DNA of 64,000 bases from Chamaelirium japonicum (taxonomy: Eukaryota > Streptophyta > Magnoliopsida > Liliales > Melanthiaceae): NCBI GenBank assembly GCA_947650365.1, contig OX393549.1, positions 80,030,533 through 80,094,532 of the forward strand. Reading direction: 5' to 3'. The notes beneath the pieces were generated by a model. That model ran no database searches. It was not told the origin of the DNA and saw only the letters and a program-made list of their open reading frames with translations. Shown here in pieces: positions 46,391 to 57,309 of the stretch. How positions within the stretch are numbered: the first letter of the stretch is position 1; every line of letters begins with the position of its first letter. A program made the position numbers and the translations under genes.

Positions 46391-46396
46391 TTGCCC

Positions 46397-47250
46397 GATC
46401 ACTTCATCCTCGACCGGTTGAACTTAACCGATCCGTCAATCTTGACCGATCGGTCAAGTTTGACCGATCAGTCGAATTTTTACTAGAACGGTCAAGAAAC
46501 TATGTTTTTGATCGATCACTTCAACCTCGACCGGTTGAACTTAACCGATCGGTCAACCTTGACCGACTGGTCATGTTCAATCGATCGGTCGAATTTCTAC
46601 TGGATCGGGTAAAACACTTGGTTTTTTGCCCGATCACTTCAACCTCGACCGGTTGAACTTAATCGATCGGTCAACCTTGACCGATCGGTCAAGTTTAACC
46701 GATCGATCGAATTTCTACTGGATCGGGCAAAACACTTGGTTTTTTGCCCGATCACTTCAACCTCGACCGGTTGAACTTAACTGATCGGTCAAACTTGACC
46801 GATCGGTCAAGTTTGACCGATCAGTCGAATTTCTACTGGATCGGGCAAAACACTTAGTTTTTTGCCCGATCACTTCAACCTCGACCGGTTGAACTTAACC
46901 GATCGGTCAACCTTGACCGATCAGTCAAGTTCAACCGATCGATCGAATTTCTACTGGATCGGGCAAAACACTTGGTTTTTTGCCCGATCACTTCAACCTC
47001 GATCTGTTGAACTTAACCGATCGGTCAAACTTGACCGATCGGTCGAATTTCTACTAGATCGGTCAAAAAACTATATTTTTTGACTGATCACTTCAACCTC
47101 GACCGGTTGAACTTAACCGATCAGTCGAATTTCTACTGGATCGGTCAAAAAACTATGTCTTTTGACCGATCACTTCGACCCCGACCGGTTGAACTTAACC
47201 GATCGGTCAACTTTGACCGATCAGTCAGAAATTGATCGATCAAATTTTTG
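46397..47250 (+). repeat. 118-bp tandem array before the 3' LTR
   Basis: Unit starts (GATCACTTCA) at 46397, 46514, 46632, 46750, 46868, 46986, 47086 and 47168, giving spacings of 117, 118, 118, 118, 118, 100 and 82. The shorter units lack one or two copies of an 18-bp module containing GACCGATCGGTC, itself a perfect 12-bp palindrome. Such arrays in the 3' UTR are known in Tat/Ogre elements. Confidence 0.9.
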
Positions 47251-47347
47251 ACGCTGACACTCGACAAGCTTCTTTTGCGTTCGTGACAGGGGGTTGTTAG
47301 TTTTGCACCAAGAATCCAAGCCAGCTAGGGTGGCCTCTAGCTAACTT

Positions 47348-47359
47348 GGAGGGGGTAAC
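47348..47359 (+). promoter_or_regulatory. Polypurine tract of the Tat element
   Basis: GGAGGGGGTAAC directly before the 3' LTR primes plus-strand synthesis; the same tract precedes the LTR at 32619. Confidence 0.8.
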
Positions 47360-48268
47360 TGTGGGTGTAAATTTTGGCAAGGAGTCTACAATACGCGGGA
47401 CCCACCGGCCCTGCCTGGTGGGCCCACAGAGACGACTTCGGGGACCCACCAGCCTTGCCTGGTGGGCCCACGAAGACTACCGTGGGACCCACCGGCCCTG
47501 CCTGGTGGGCCCACGAAGACTACCGCGGGACCTACCAGCCTTGCCTGGTGGGCCCACGAAGACTACCGCGGGACCCACCGGCCCTGCCTGGTGGGCCCCA
47601 CGAGGACTACCGCGGGACCCACCGGCCCTGCCTGGTGGGCCCCACGAGGACTACCGCGGGACCCACCGGCCCTGCCTGGTGGGCCCACGAGGACTATCAC
47701 GGGACCCACCGGTCCTGCCTGTGGAATCCCCAGGAGATAGCTGCGGGACCCACCAATCCTGCCTGGAGAATCTTCCAGAAGCGACCAAAAACTGCCATTT
47801 ACCCTCAGATTCACTCCTCAGAAATTCTATAAATAGCAGAGCCTTCTGAAGAAGAAAGGATCCAAGATCTAGATCCAAATCCCAGTTCAAAAACCAGAGC
47901 TCTGGAGTTCCAGCTTTCCATCCTCTAACACTCCTTGATCATCCTCTTATCTTTGAAGAGGTTGAAGGGACTTCAGTGACACTCGGCCTGTCGAGGTCAC
48001 TTCGAGCAAAGTATTAGTGAATTCGGGTTGCTCCCTATAGCACGGAGACGTAGGCTTCGGCTGAACTCCGAGATCACACATTGTGTCAACCTCCTCTCTG
48101 ATTGCCTCTCTCTCTGTTTACTTACTGAAAGAGTTAACTCAAAGTCACTAAGGCACCAGCATTCGAACTTACCTTCCAATCAACAGATCGAACAACGATC
48201 TTCGACTTCGACTTCGATTGACTGGTGAGGTGAAGTCTTCGGATCGGCACGAAGATTTTTCCCCCACA
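47360..48268 (+). repeat. 3' LTR (909 bp)
   Basis: It matches the 5' LTR but has about nine units of the 43-bp U3 repeat instead of seven, which accounts for the 85-bp length difference. TATA box at 47828-47835. It ends CCCCCACA, followed by the target duplication AGCTT. Confidence 0.93.
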
Positions 48269-48273
48269 AGCTT
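48269..48273. repeat. Target duplication of the Tat element, right copy
   Basis: AGCTT, identical to 35612-35616. Confidence 0.9.
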
Positions 48274-48882
48274 TATTATGACTTAATAGATGCTTTATTA
48301 ACTCATGTAAATATATATCATCTAAAAGTATTCTTACAATAAGGATTGGGGATTATCAGTTGGACGCAACCTCTCTGATGGTGTCGCTTCCTCAACTACA
48401 CATGGGGTATGACCGAAAGGGGTATAATCTTCATTCAAATCAACCATCTATGAAAATTCTCTAACTCTTTCTGGCAGCTGTGAAACATATGGCCGACAAT
48501 CACTCTCGACAAAAAGCTCAGTAGTGTATCTCTTCTTGTACAAACTCAACATGACGCTCAAAGTTGCATCATCAAAAATATTGACTGCTCGATATGTTTT
48601 TTGGCACATAGGCCATCTACATGTTAGTCTGAGAATAAATTGGTTGGATGAATACCCCGTTACCCCATGTAATAACTCAAGAAAATCTATATACTGTATA
48701 GTACGACTGACAGACACCAATCGTCTTCGACATTCTCGAAACTCAGGGGACTCACCATCCATAATGATCCTACCCCCCAAGAAAGTAATATAAGAACTCG
48801 TGAACCAGATGTCATTTTCTTGATTAACACGATAAAGTTAGGAATTAAGAGAGCAAACTACAAAATGAATACATGATGTCAA
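48274..48882 (-). pseudogene. MULE N-terminal exon
   Basis: The minus-strand frame (about 48840-48448) reads NDIWFTSSYITFLGGRIIMD, then GESPEFRECRRRL, DFLELLHGVTGY, RLTCRWPM and YRAVNIFDDATLSVMLSLY, the N-terminal lead of a plant MULE protein. A TAG at 48448-48450 interrupts it, after which MVDLNEDYTPFGHTP continues in frame. The remaining exons lie beyond the Tat insertion (34156-35611). The intron acceptor before it is probably the AG near 48828. Confidence 0.7.
48871..48882. repeat. LINE target duplication, left copy
   Basis: ACATGATGTCAA here and at 54684-54695, exactly bordering the poly(A) end and the 5' end of the LINE. Confidence 0.88.
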
Positions 48883-48986
48883 TTTTTTTTTGAGAAATCT
48901 CTCTCAGTGAATGAGGGGGGGTTCGGCCTAGACCCCTACCAGTGCATTAGAAAAAGAAAGAAACAATTACACCGATACAGAAAAAA

Positions 48987-51900
48987 TCAAAAGAGATTAC
49001 AGATGAAATTATCTAATTGCTCGAGACTTCTGCCCTGAAGGACAATCTTCCACTGGATCAGCCTCTTCTTGATGGACTCTCTCACCTTGTCCAAGGACAT
49101 CGTAACATTTCGAAAAATCCTATTATTTCTCTCAATCCAAATGCTCCAGCACACCACCATGACCAGAAAATCCCAGCTATTCCGAAGTCGGCTTTTGATC
49201 CTCTTCTTCCTCCAGACCGTCCACATAGAAAAAACTGATCCCGGTGTACCTTGGATTTTTAAACCCCGTTTCAGCTGTTCTCAGATTCTTCTCGAAAACA
49301 GGTAGTGAATAAAGAGGTGATTAATATCTTCCTTGCCTTGACCACAGAGAACGCACGAGGTATCTGTAATGTTTCTATTTCCCCTTCTAATGAGATTGAC
49401 TCTAGTCAACAGCTTCTTCTTAATCATTAACCACATGAAGATGCGGATCTTCAACGGAACTCTAGTCTTCCACAGGGAGGTAGCCACTGGACAGATAATG
49501 CCGCCTTTGTTGATAAAGTTGTAGAAAGATTTCGAGGTAAACTTGCCTGTTGTAGACAGCCTCCAACAAGTCGCATCCTCTTCGTCATTTACAGACAATA
49601 AGTGCAAAAGATCCATCAACTCTTTAACTTGATGCTGTAGGAAATCCGGAATACTCCTGCGGAATTTAATATCCCAAACGGTTCCGTTATTTCGAGCCAC
49701 ACACTGCGAACGGACAGAGCAATTCTTCCTCCAAGCTAGATCGTAGAGGTCCGGATACCAGTTCATGAGTGAACCCTCAACTAACCATCTATCTTCCCAG
49801 AAGCGAGTCGATTTACCATCCTGAACAATCAAGTTAGTGCCACATTTATAGATATGACCAATTTTCTGGATGCCACTCCAGAACGGGGAGATCTTACCAG
49901 ACACTCTACTTCTAACTTGCAATGGCTTATAACGCTTGAAATATTTGCCTCTAATAACTGAGCTCCAGGTATCACCTTGGTCTTGTTGAAGCCTCTATCA
50001 CCATTTACCCAAGAGCGCTCTGTTATGATCGGTGAGATTGAGGACTCCCAAACCTCCTTCTTCTTTAGATTTACACACCAAACCTCAATTGACGAGATGG
50101 TACGCCTTCGAGTTAGGGTCCGCACCCTTCCACAAGAAACGGCTCCTTATGGAGTCTATTTTCTTGACCACCCACTTCGGCATTAGGTAGAAGGAAATAT
50201 GATAAGATGGAATAAGAGCCAAAACTGCGTTAATCAGAGTCAATCTGCCTCCCATGGAAAGGTGCTTACCCTGCCAACCCGCCAATCTGGATTCTAATCT
50301 CTCGGTAACTTTGAACCAGTCGTCTTTCTTCAGCTTAGTCGTTGTTAGAGGGAGACCAAGATACTTGGTGGAAAGGGAATCCAATTTGCAATTAAGTATC
50401 GAAGCTAAGGCCACAGCGGACTCAGTGTCATCCCCTAGGTAGAAAAGGGACGTCTTGGAGAAGTTGATCCTCATACCTGAGACTAATTCCAATGAGTAAA
50501 GAAGAATTTTCAGCATGCTGACCTGCTCTTTTTTCGCCTTACAAAAAATAATAGTATCATTTGCGAAATGCAAATTCGATGTCTTCCAGGCTGCATCTCC
50601 AATCCCTTTAATATACCCTCTGTCTCGCACTTTTCTGATCATCGCATCGAAGACATCCATTGCTAGAATAAATAGAAAGGGGGAGAGAGGGCAACCTTGC
50701 TTCACCCCTCTTCCTGCCTTGAACTGCTTCCCTGCTTGGCCATTCACAAGACAAGATAGAGTGGAAGTGGATATGCAATTCCAAATCCAGCTAATCCAGT
50801 TGTCAGAGAACCCCTTCGCTTTAAGCGTGCTGATGATGAAGCTCCATTTGAGCATGTCGAAAACTTTCTCGAAGTCAATTTTCAGAATGACGCCTTCCTC
50901 GTTGTGCTCTTTCATGTGGAAAATCAGTTCCTGAGCTGTCGCAACACTGTCAAGAATGAGTCTACCTTTGATGAAGGCTGTTTGGCTCTTGTACACTATT
51001 TTGTTCAAACTATCTGCCATGCGATTCGCGAGAATCTTGGTGATGATTTTGTAAATGCAGTTCGCCAAACTGATTGGCCTGTAATCATTGATTTCCTCTG
51101 CCCCAATCTTTTTCGGAATCAAAGTCACCCAAGAATAATTCAAACTATGAAGGGAAACTTTGTGATGGAAGAAATCAAAGAGAAGTCTACACAGGTCATC
51201 TTTGATAGTTTCCCAGAAGCGTTGGTAGAAGAGCATAGGAAAGCCGTCCGGCCCCGGAGCTCCCTCCGCCTTCATGTCAAACACCGCCCTTTTGAATTCC
51301 TCCTCAGAAAAAGGTTTGTCGAGCTCTTCCGAACCATCCAGCTTCAGCATATCAAGGCCCTCCCAGTCAAGAGTGGCTTTATCTACACCATCTCTCTCGA
51401 AATAATGCTGATAGTGGTCAGAGATACGAAGACTAATCTCTCTCTGAGAAGACCAAGTCCTGTCTCCATCTCTGATCGAGTGAATAGTGTTATGCTGCCT
51501 CTCGGAATTCGCGGCTTTATGAAAGTAAGAAGTGTTGCCATCCCCTAATTTGATTCATTTATCCCTCGATCTTTGCTTCCACATAATCTCCTCTTTAATC
51601 AACGTTTGGCGAAGTTCCTCTGCCCAACCTGCCTTCTGCGATTTCTCTACGTTCGAGATGAAATTTTTCTCCTCTTTCAATTCCAGCATCCTTATCTTCC
51701 GTAAAAGATTCTTCTTCCTAAACAACACATTGCCAAAAATCGAGAATTCCCAAGATTTGATCTTGCTCTTGATATGACGGATTTTCGTATTCCAGTTTAT
51801 CTCGAAGTTTGAGCTGTCCCCTGATTCGGACCACCACTTATGGACTAAAGCCGAGAAATTTGCCTCTTCCAGCCACATTGCTTCGAAACGAAAAAGCTTC

Positions 51901-52622
51901 TGGGATTTGGCCACCACAGTATTAGAATCTAATAGAATGGGGACATGATCTTATATAAAAGCCGTTAGACCACTTTGGGTCACCCTCGGATGAAGGGTCT
52001 CGAACTCATCAGAAACCAAGAAACGGTCTAGTTTGGCAAAGATCGGATCCTCTCTCTTATTATTCCAAGTGAATTTCCGGTTATTCATCGGTAGATCAAG
52101 AAGGGAAAGATCACTAACTAAGTTAGCAAACTCTTCCACATTTGTACATCGACCCATCGCCCTGCTCCTTTCGAAGGAAAAACGGGTAACTTTGAAGTTT
52201 CCTCCAAGAATCCACGGACTGGTGAATTTATGCCGAATGTCACGAATCTCACTCCAAAGAGAAGGTCTAAGTTGGTAAACGGTGGGTCCGTACACGTTAG
52301 ACACCACCCATATATCGCCTGTTTGCTGGAATTTCAGAGCCACAATTAAGCAGAAATTGCCTATATGGGTATCTAAAAGATTGAAATCTGGCTCCTTCCA
52401 ACCAGTGATAATACTTCCTGATGTACCCACAACATCAATCCAAGCCCAGTTCGTGATTCTGTTGCCACCCAAAGAACAAAGGAGAGCAGACGTAGGATTA
52501 GTGCATTTGGTTTCTTGTAGACAGATGATGTCTTGATTCTTAGAAATAACATAAAGGTGAACTGCTTTACGTTTCTCTTCCTCACCCAACCCCCGGATAT
52601 TCCACGACAGTATCTTCATCAA
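48987..52622 (-). pseudogene. LINE ORF2: endonuclease, reverse transcriptase, zf-RVT
   Basis: A single frame of about 1212 codons. Endonuclease: MKILSWNIRGLG, ICLQETKC, WVVSNVYGPT, then WILGGNFKVTR where the usual catalytic GGDFN is changed. RT: APGPDGFPMLFYQRFW, LIPKKIGAEEINDYRPISL, QTAFIKGRLI, KIDFEKVFD, RGVKQGCPLSPFLF, and the active site NLHFANDTIIF in which the first Asp of the FADD box is Asn (50559-50561). Then zf-RVT DTSCVLCGQGKEDINHLF and VCWSIWIERNNRIFRN. In-frame stops at 51951, 51555, 50085, 49998, 49995 and 49281; five replace expected Trp. Inactive. Confidence 0.9.
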
Positions 52623-52667
52623 CAGAAATCAAAGCAACTCAGACTAAAAACAAACTAGAAACAGATA

Positions 52668-54665
52668 TCAAACAGAGGTAGGAACCCTCTCCTGTTCCAT
52701 TCCACGCAAAATGTTTACAAAAATGGCAGGATCAAAATCTTCCTTAGTGACAGCTATGCCACATTCCCCTGCCAAGGCTACCACCGTATCTGGATCCAGG
52801 AAGGAGAGAAGGGAGTGGAGCTCCTCGTTTGAGCTTTTCTCCACCATCTTCTTCAGGTGTGTTCCCAAAAAATAATTGTGCTTCCCCCGCTGGTAAGTCT
52901 TGTCAAAAGATTTCATCATCTGTCTCTGGCTCCGTCTAACTGAAGTCTTTTGTGCCACTTCCACGACCCCCTATGCCAAAGGGCCTAGCTGAGATTTAGG
53001 GAGATCCTCCGGGACCTGACAATCAAATTTGTCAGCGTTGTCAGATAATGGCGTTGGTACGAATAAACTCTCTGTCTCAACCACCACGGGAGACGGGGGA
53101 TTCTGGGGTTGATCCTGATTAGTAGATTTCTCCTTAATAACAGCTATTCCGTCTAACGAGGAGTCTATATTTTTAGCCGAAGTATCCGCTAGATTAACTG
53201 CCGGAGGATCAGCCTCAGCAGTCGGGGATCCAGAAAAAAATTTTAAATTTGAATTTCCACATTCAAAATGCCCAACATCAATATTAGAAAGAAAACCGTT
53301 CCAGCCATTATTTTCTGCAATAAGAGTGTCAGCAAGATTAACGGGATTACCTTCTATACCTGGAAAACCCCGAATAGGAAGGATGTGGCTCGGGAAAATC
53401 TCACCTTCGTGCCTGGCTCTAGCCTCATCAACCTCTCGGAAAAGACGATCGCCGGCGGTCTCAGCTTCCGGCAACATCCTGATCTGAAGTTCGTAATACC
53501 TATTTCCTAAGCGACAGGTGATAGATGAGGGAATAGCCTCTGCCATTTGTGTGCTCAAAGTGATTTTTGCCTCCCAGAGGTCGTCCGTCGAGTCCCAGTC
53601 ATTTTCAAAACTAAGAACATCACCATAGTCCTTAAGGACACTTCTAATAGACTCTAAACTCCAGGCGTGACATGGGAGGCCTCCAATAAACAGTTTGACA
53701 TTACGAAACACCCTTGATCCTATTGCTTTGTTATCCACCGACCATGGGTAAAATTGGACTGAGATGTCTCCAAAGTTGAAGAAACACTGGTTAAATGCAT
53801 CGGAAAGACCGGCTTTAGAAGGAAATTCGACAAACTCATCTGAGTCCAGAACTCTCGTCCTCCATTGCCAGCCCGCTCCCCAAGCTTGAGAGAAACGGCT
53901 GGATAAGATGGAGGGAGACCCCTCTCCTTGAACAACCTTACATATAGCACACCAGCGAAGGTTGAACAACGAATCCAGAACCGTTTGACTAAAGTTTAAC
54001 ATCTCGCAGGAGGCAGGATGCAGGGGAGGGGGAGGGGGGGGGGGGGGGGGGGAGGGTATGAGGACGACCCACGAGCAACATACCAGCCTCCTACTGGAAG
54101 GACAGTTAGCCATTCTATGACCAATCCCCTTGCAAGATAAGCAAACCACCCCGTTTTTACAGTCGGCCTGCTGGTGTCCTTTCTCCCTACACCGGAAGCA
54201 AAAGCCTACCTTTGGTCTCTGCGAAGCAACTCCTTCTATATTCAAACCAGCTTGCTTCCCTATTGCCGATGCAGATCCGCTGCCAAAAGCCCAGATCCTC
54301 TGGGCCCATAGATCAAGAGAAGGATTGACGGGACGGTAAAAATTTGTAGCCAGAGATTTACCACCTGCTTTGGTTACCTCAGCATACGTAGGGCGAACAG
54401 CCTTCTCGGGACCCCGAACCGGAGCCGCCTGCTGCCTCCAATGATGTTGCATCCTAGAGCCACGGGGCCCCCCACCTTGAAGGCGATCTCTCGATGGGAT
54501 AGAAGAATAGTGGTTGTCACGAGAAGAATCATACCTTGCCTGGCATAGATCCCCTCGCCCATCTTGTCTACGATCCCCTCCTCTCCATCCACTTTCTTTC
54601 CAGGCGAAGTCTCTAGGGCCCCGTCTCCTCTCGGTTGCCTCCGCTCTTCTCCCAAGAGCCGCCAT
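52668..54665 (-). pseudogene. LINE ORF1: nucleic-acid-binding protein
   Basis: I take the ATG at 54665 (MAALGRR), because the ATG at 54695 lies in the target duplication. An Arg-rich N-terminus is followed by two zinc knuckles, CFRCREKGHQQADC and CLSCKGIGHRMANC, then a Pro run matching a G-run on the + strand (54034-54052). An RRM/DUF4283-like part follows with VRNVKLF-type words (NVKLFIGGLPCHAWSLES, LKDYGDVLSFEND, LWEAKITLS). A TAG at 52971-52973 separates the last 100 residues (KSFDKTYQRG, LLSFLDPDTVVALAGECG). ORF1 would coat the element's RNA. ORF2 starts 45 bp downstream in the same frame. Confidence 0.82.
54034..54052. repeat. G homopolymer in LINE ORF1
   Basis: A run of about 19 G (Pro codons on the minus strand). 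Length may be unreliable; a one-base error would shift ORF1. Confidence 0.8.
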
Positions 54666-54683
54666 CACATACTCCACAACATC

Positions 54684-54695
54684 ACATGATGTCAA
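54684..54695. repeat. LINE target duplication, right copy
   Basis: ACATGATGTCAA, identical to 48871-48882. Confidence 0.88.
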
Positions 54696-54844
54696 ATTAA
54701 GAAAACGTATTATAGGATCGGATTGGGAACGAAACTAATCAATACCTCTTCACGTTGAATGGTGAATCCAATTGGATGTGAAGCTTGCGAGATCGGATAG
54801 CTTGCAAATGCAGCTACTCAGAGAGGCTCAGAGAAAGAGACAGA

Positions 54845-54895
<51 letters not shown>

Positions 54896-56017
54896 CTTTA
54901 AAACTTTTAATTATTAAAATAAGAATTCTTGATCTAATTCTCCTTCCTTGGGTTACCTAATCTAACTAAAGTATATGATTTGTTTGAAGAACATCTTGAG
55001 ATTCAGACGATTGCAGATGATATAACTATTAGATATGTTCCTACTTCACTCACAGATAAAAAAACATACAACCCATCGACTAAAGATAGCTGCATTGAGT
55101 GCAACCCATGCATGGTGTTGGAAACATTACTTTGCCCAAGTAGGTTCAAAATCTAAGATCCAAGTTTTGAATAAGAAGAACGAAGGAAGAAGAGCACGAC
55201 TCGAAGGAATTGGTTTAATGCTAGGCGTGTTGTCATTGATTTTAGAAAAGATATTACCACTCTATATGCACCGGGTTTACAGATAATCTGCTCACCAGAG
55301 GATTAAAACGTGCACTGCTAATAATCCGCCTTGTGAACTCAACTCTCTTATGAACAATGTTGTCCCGAGAACAAGAGACCTTGAAATAGACATAAAACAC
55401 TAAAAAAATACCAAGAACCAAAACGGGGACATTATTTCAAAGAACTCAAAAGACACTACTGAAACGACACTCGTTTGTTCAGAAACACTCATTCGTTTGA
55501 AAAACACCCATTCATTTAAAAACTGGTTGGAGGAGAAGGAATTAATCAAAACCTCTTCACGTTGAATGGTGAATCTAAGTGGATGCGGAGCTTGCGAGAT
55601 CGACAGCCTGCAAATGCAGCTACTCAGACAGAGAGAGAGAAAGATTGAGAGAGAGAGTACCTCAAAGGATGGAGCTAGGAGGCAGCCTCGTATGACGTTC
55701 TCGTCCTTGACTGCGATTTGGAGGCACGATGGAGAGTGGCAGGGAGGAGGGGCAAGATCGAGGTCGACTGCGGGGAGTGGCAGGGAGGAGGGGATCGTGC
55801 GTGAGGTGGAGAGTGGCAGGGAGGAGGGGTGAGTGGAGAGTGGCACGGAGGAGACCAATTTGATCGAGAGAGTAGATGGAGTAAGGGCTCAAGGGGTAGA
55901 GAGAGAGACAGAGAGAGTGAGAGAAGCAGATGGAGTGAGGGCGGGAGGGGGAGATAAAGACAGAGAGAGTGAGAGTGAGTGTCTGTTATATTAATAGAGG
56001 GGGGCTCTGCGGGCACT
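54696..56017 (-). other. MULE 5' untranslated/promoter region with duplicated segment
   Basis: A segment of roughly 100 bp (CACGTTGAATGGTGAATC through TGCAAATGCAGCTACTCAGA) occurs at about 54748-54830 and again at 55558-55628. Each copy is followed by a GA-rich tract, including (GA)n at 54848-54890. 55640-55980 is purine-rich with GTGGCAGGGAGGAGG repeats, a CT-rich leader for the minus-strand MULE gene. No confident coding sequence. Confidence 0.55.
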
Positions 56018-56484
56018 GTTGTAATTTTTTTTCAGGGCTGAGTTTAAACCCGATGATGACAACACCGGGTATCGACTGAGGGAGTGGGGCTTGACCGAGG
56101 AAAGTTTGACAGAGAGCAGACTGAGGGAAAAGTTCGACAGACAGCAGGTTAAACCCGGTGGTGCAAATACCGGGTTTATACTGCGTCGGTTTGAACCCGG
56201 CTATGAGAATACTGGTTTTAAAACCGGCATTGTGAACACTGGTTTTAACAGGGGTTAAGTTTATTGCGGAAGTGGGATTAGGGGGGACAGTGCTTAGTAA
56301 ACCCGGCAATACAGATGCCGGGTTTACCAGAATCCGGGGAAAAAAATTAGACAGCCGACGTGGCAAGCGCTTTTAGGAGCTGACATGCCACGTGGCTGAT
56401 AGAGCGCTAGTCCGACAAATACTTTTGGTCAACTGCTATTTAACTAATTATTTTATTTTTTAATAATATTTTGAAAAAAATCCT
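56018..56484. repeat. MULE right TIR with hairpin series
   Basis: Inverted match of the left TIR (33445-34049), with the same GCCACGTGGC, AGCGCTAGTC and CCGGGTTTA hairpin words. It is about 140 bp shorter because some hairpin units are missing. Confidence 0.88.
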
Positions 56485-56493
56485 AAATAAAAA

Positions 56494-56626
56494 ACAAAAA
56501 ATTACACCGTCTATGTGTCAACCTTCATCAATCGACCTTGGACGCCTTTGCATCAACACAGGAAGTGAGTCAAATTGAAAAAAAAAAAACACTGCTTGGC
56601 GCAAACGCCGCAGTGGGGCAAGAGAT
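56494..56626. other. Spacer between MULE and MITE
   Basis: Short non-coding stretch with an A-run at 56578-56590; it contains the left MITE target copy CAAGAGAT (56619-56626). Confidence 0.5.
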
Positions 56627-57274
56627 TAGGGGTGCAACTTGGTCCGGGTCAAACCGAGAACCGACCCGACCCGACCGCATTGGGTTGGTTTGGGTCGGTT
56701 TTCTAGTTTATAATGGGTTGGTTCCGGTTTCATTATTAGCAGACCCGATCTAAATCGGTTCGGTTATGGATCGAGGTTTGTATGACCCGACCCGACCCGA
56801 CCCGACTTTGTATTACTTAATACTTTGGTAAGATATGCATTCATCTTACCAATGGTGTTGATTCAAATACATGTTATACTGATCACTTAAATACTTCGTT
56901 TCTAATCCATCTTTAGGATAAGTAAATGAATGGTCTTGTTGAAAAGCTTTGCAATAAATTTGTTGGAGTCACTACTATGCTTTCTTGTTTGTTTCTTGAT
57001 GCAAGTGTCTGAATGTTCCATTTTTCACGATGTCTTTATCTGAACCGTTTCCACTTTTTAGAGGCTTGGTATATTATTTTTGTTTTCCTTTGTTTGATTT
57101 CGGATTGTTCAAAAAAAAGTCTTAAATCCGAACCGACCCGAACTTTTTATGGGTTGGGTTGGGTTGGTTCAATAGGTCCATGGTTTGGTTCTGGGTTAGG
57201 AAAGTTGGAACCGACCCTAGGTTGGGTTGGTTTTGGTTTGAGGCCGAACCGAACCGAACCGACTTGCACCCCTA
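56627..57274. mobile_element. hAT MITE (TAGGGGTGCAA family) next to a gene start
   Basis: A 648-bp element with TAGGGGTGCAACTTGG and the complement TAGGGGTGCAAGTCGG, and an exact 8-bp duplication CAAGAGAT (56619-56626, 57275-57282). The same family as 11641-12178, with CCGACCCGACCC and GGTTGGGTTGG blocks. It ends 35 bp before the ATG at 57310. Confidence 0.88.
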
Positions 57275-57309
57275 CAAGAGATATCTAGACTCTAGAGTGG
57301 CCTGCGGCC

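Larger units (their letters stand above)
35617..48268 (+). mobile_element. Full-length Tat-clade Ty3/Gypsy LTR retrotransposon
   Basis: A 12,652-bp element with TGTGGGTG...CCCCCACA LTRs, a primer-binding site, gag, protease, RT, a Gypsy RNase H, a second archaeal-type RNase H, integrase, an antisense gene and a tandem array before the polypurine tract. The second RNase H and the antisense frame are marks of the Tat clade (Ogre/Grande/Retand relatives). By hand count the repeat-free parts of the LTRs differ at about 25 of 545 positions, mostly transitions. Several stops and frameshifts show it cannot now make its own proteins. Confidence 0.93.
48883..54683 (-). mobile_element. L1-type LINE inserted in the MULE
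   Basis: A 5.8-kb element read leftward: ORF1 (54665-52668), ORF2 (52622-48987), short 3' UTR and a poly(A) tail seen as T-run 48883-48891, with a 12-bp target duplication. The 5' end lies only 18 bp before the first ATG of ORF1, so the 5' UTR is short or slightly truncated. Both ORFs have stop codons and catalytic changes. Confidence 0.9.
33445..56484 (-). mobile_element. Mutator-like element (MULE) enclosing two later insertions
   Basis: The ends GGGATTTTTTTAAAAATATT (33445) and its inverse near-copy (56484) extend into TIRs of several hundred bp. An exact 9-bp direct repeat AAATAAAAA flanks the element (33436-33444, 56485-56493), the classic Mutator duplication. Inside are a Tat LTR element (35617-48268) and a LINE (48883-54683), each with its own target duplication. 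Subtracting them leaves about 4.6 kb. Coding sequence on the minus strand is a partial MuDR-like protein without the catalytic domain, so it is non-autonomous. Confidence 0.88.

Noticed and set aside
46397-47250. CRISPR-like array
   Set aside because: The repeats are contiguous satellite units without unique spacers, in a plant retrotransposon.
54665-54695. Upstream ATG of LINE ORF1 at 54695
   Set aside because: It lies in the target duplication and so is host (MULE) sequence; ATG 54665 is the first inside the element.
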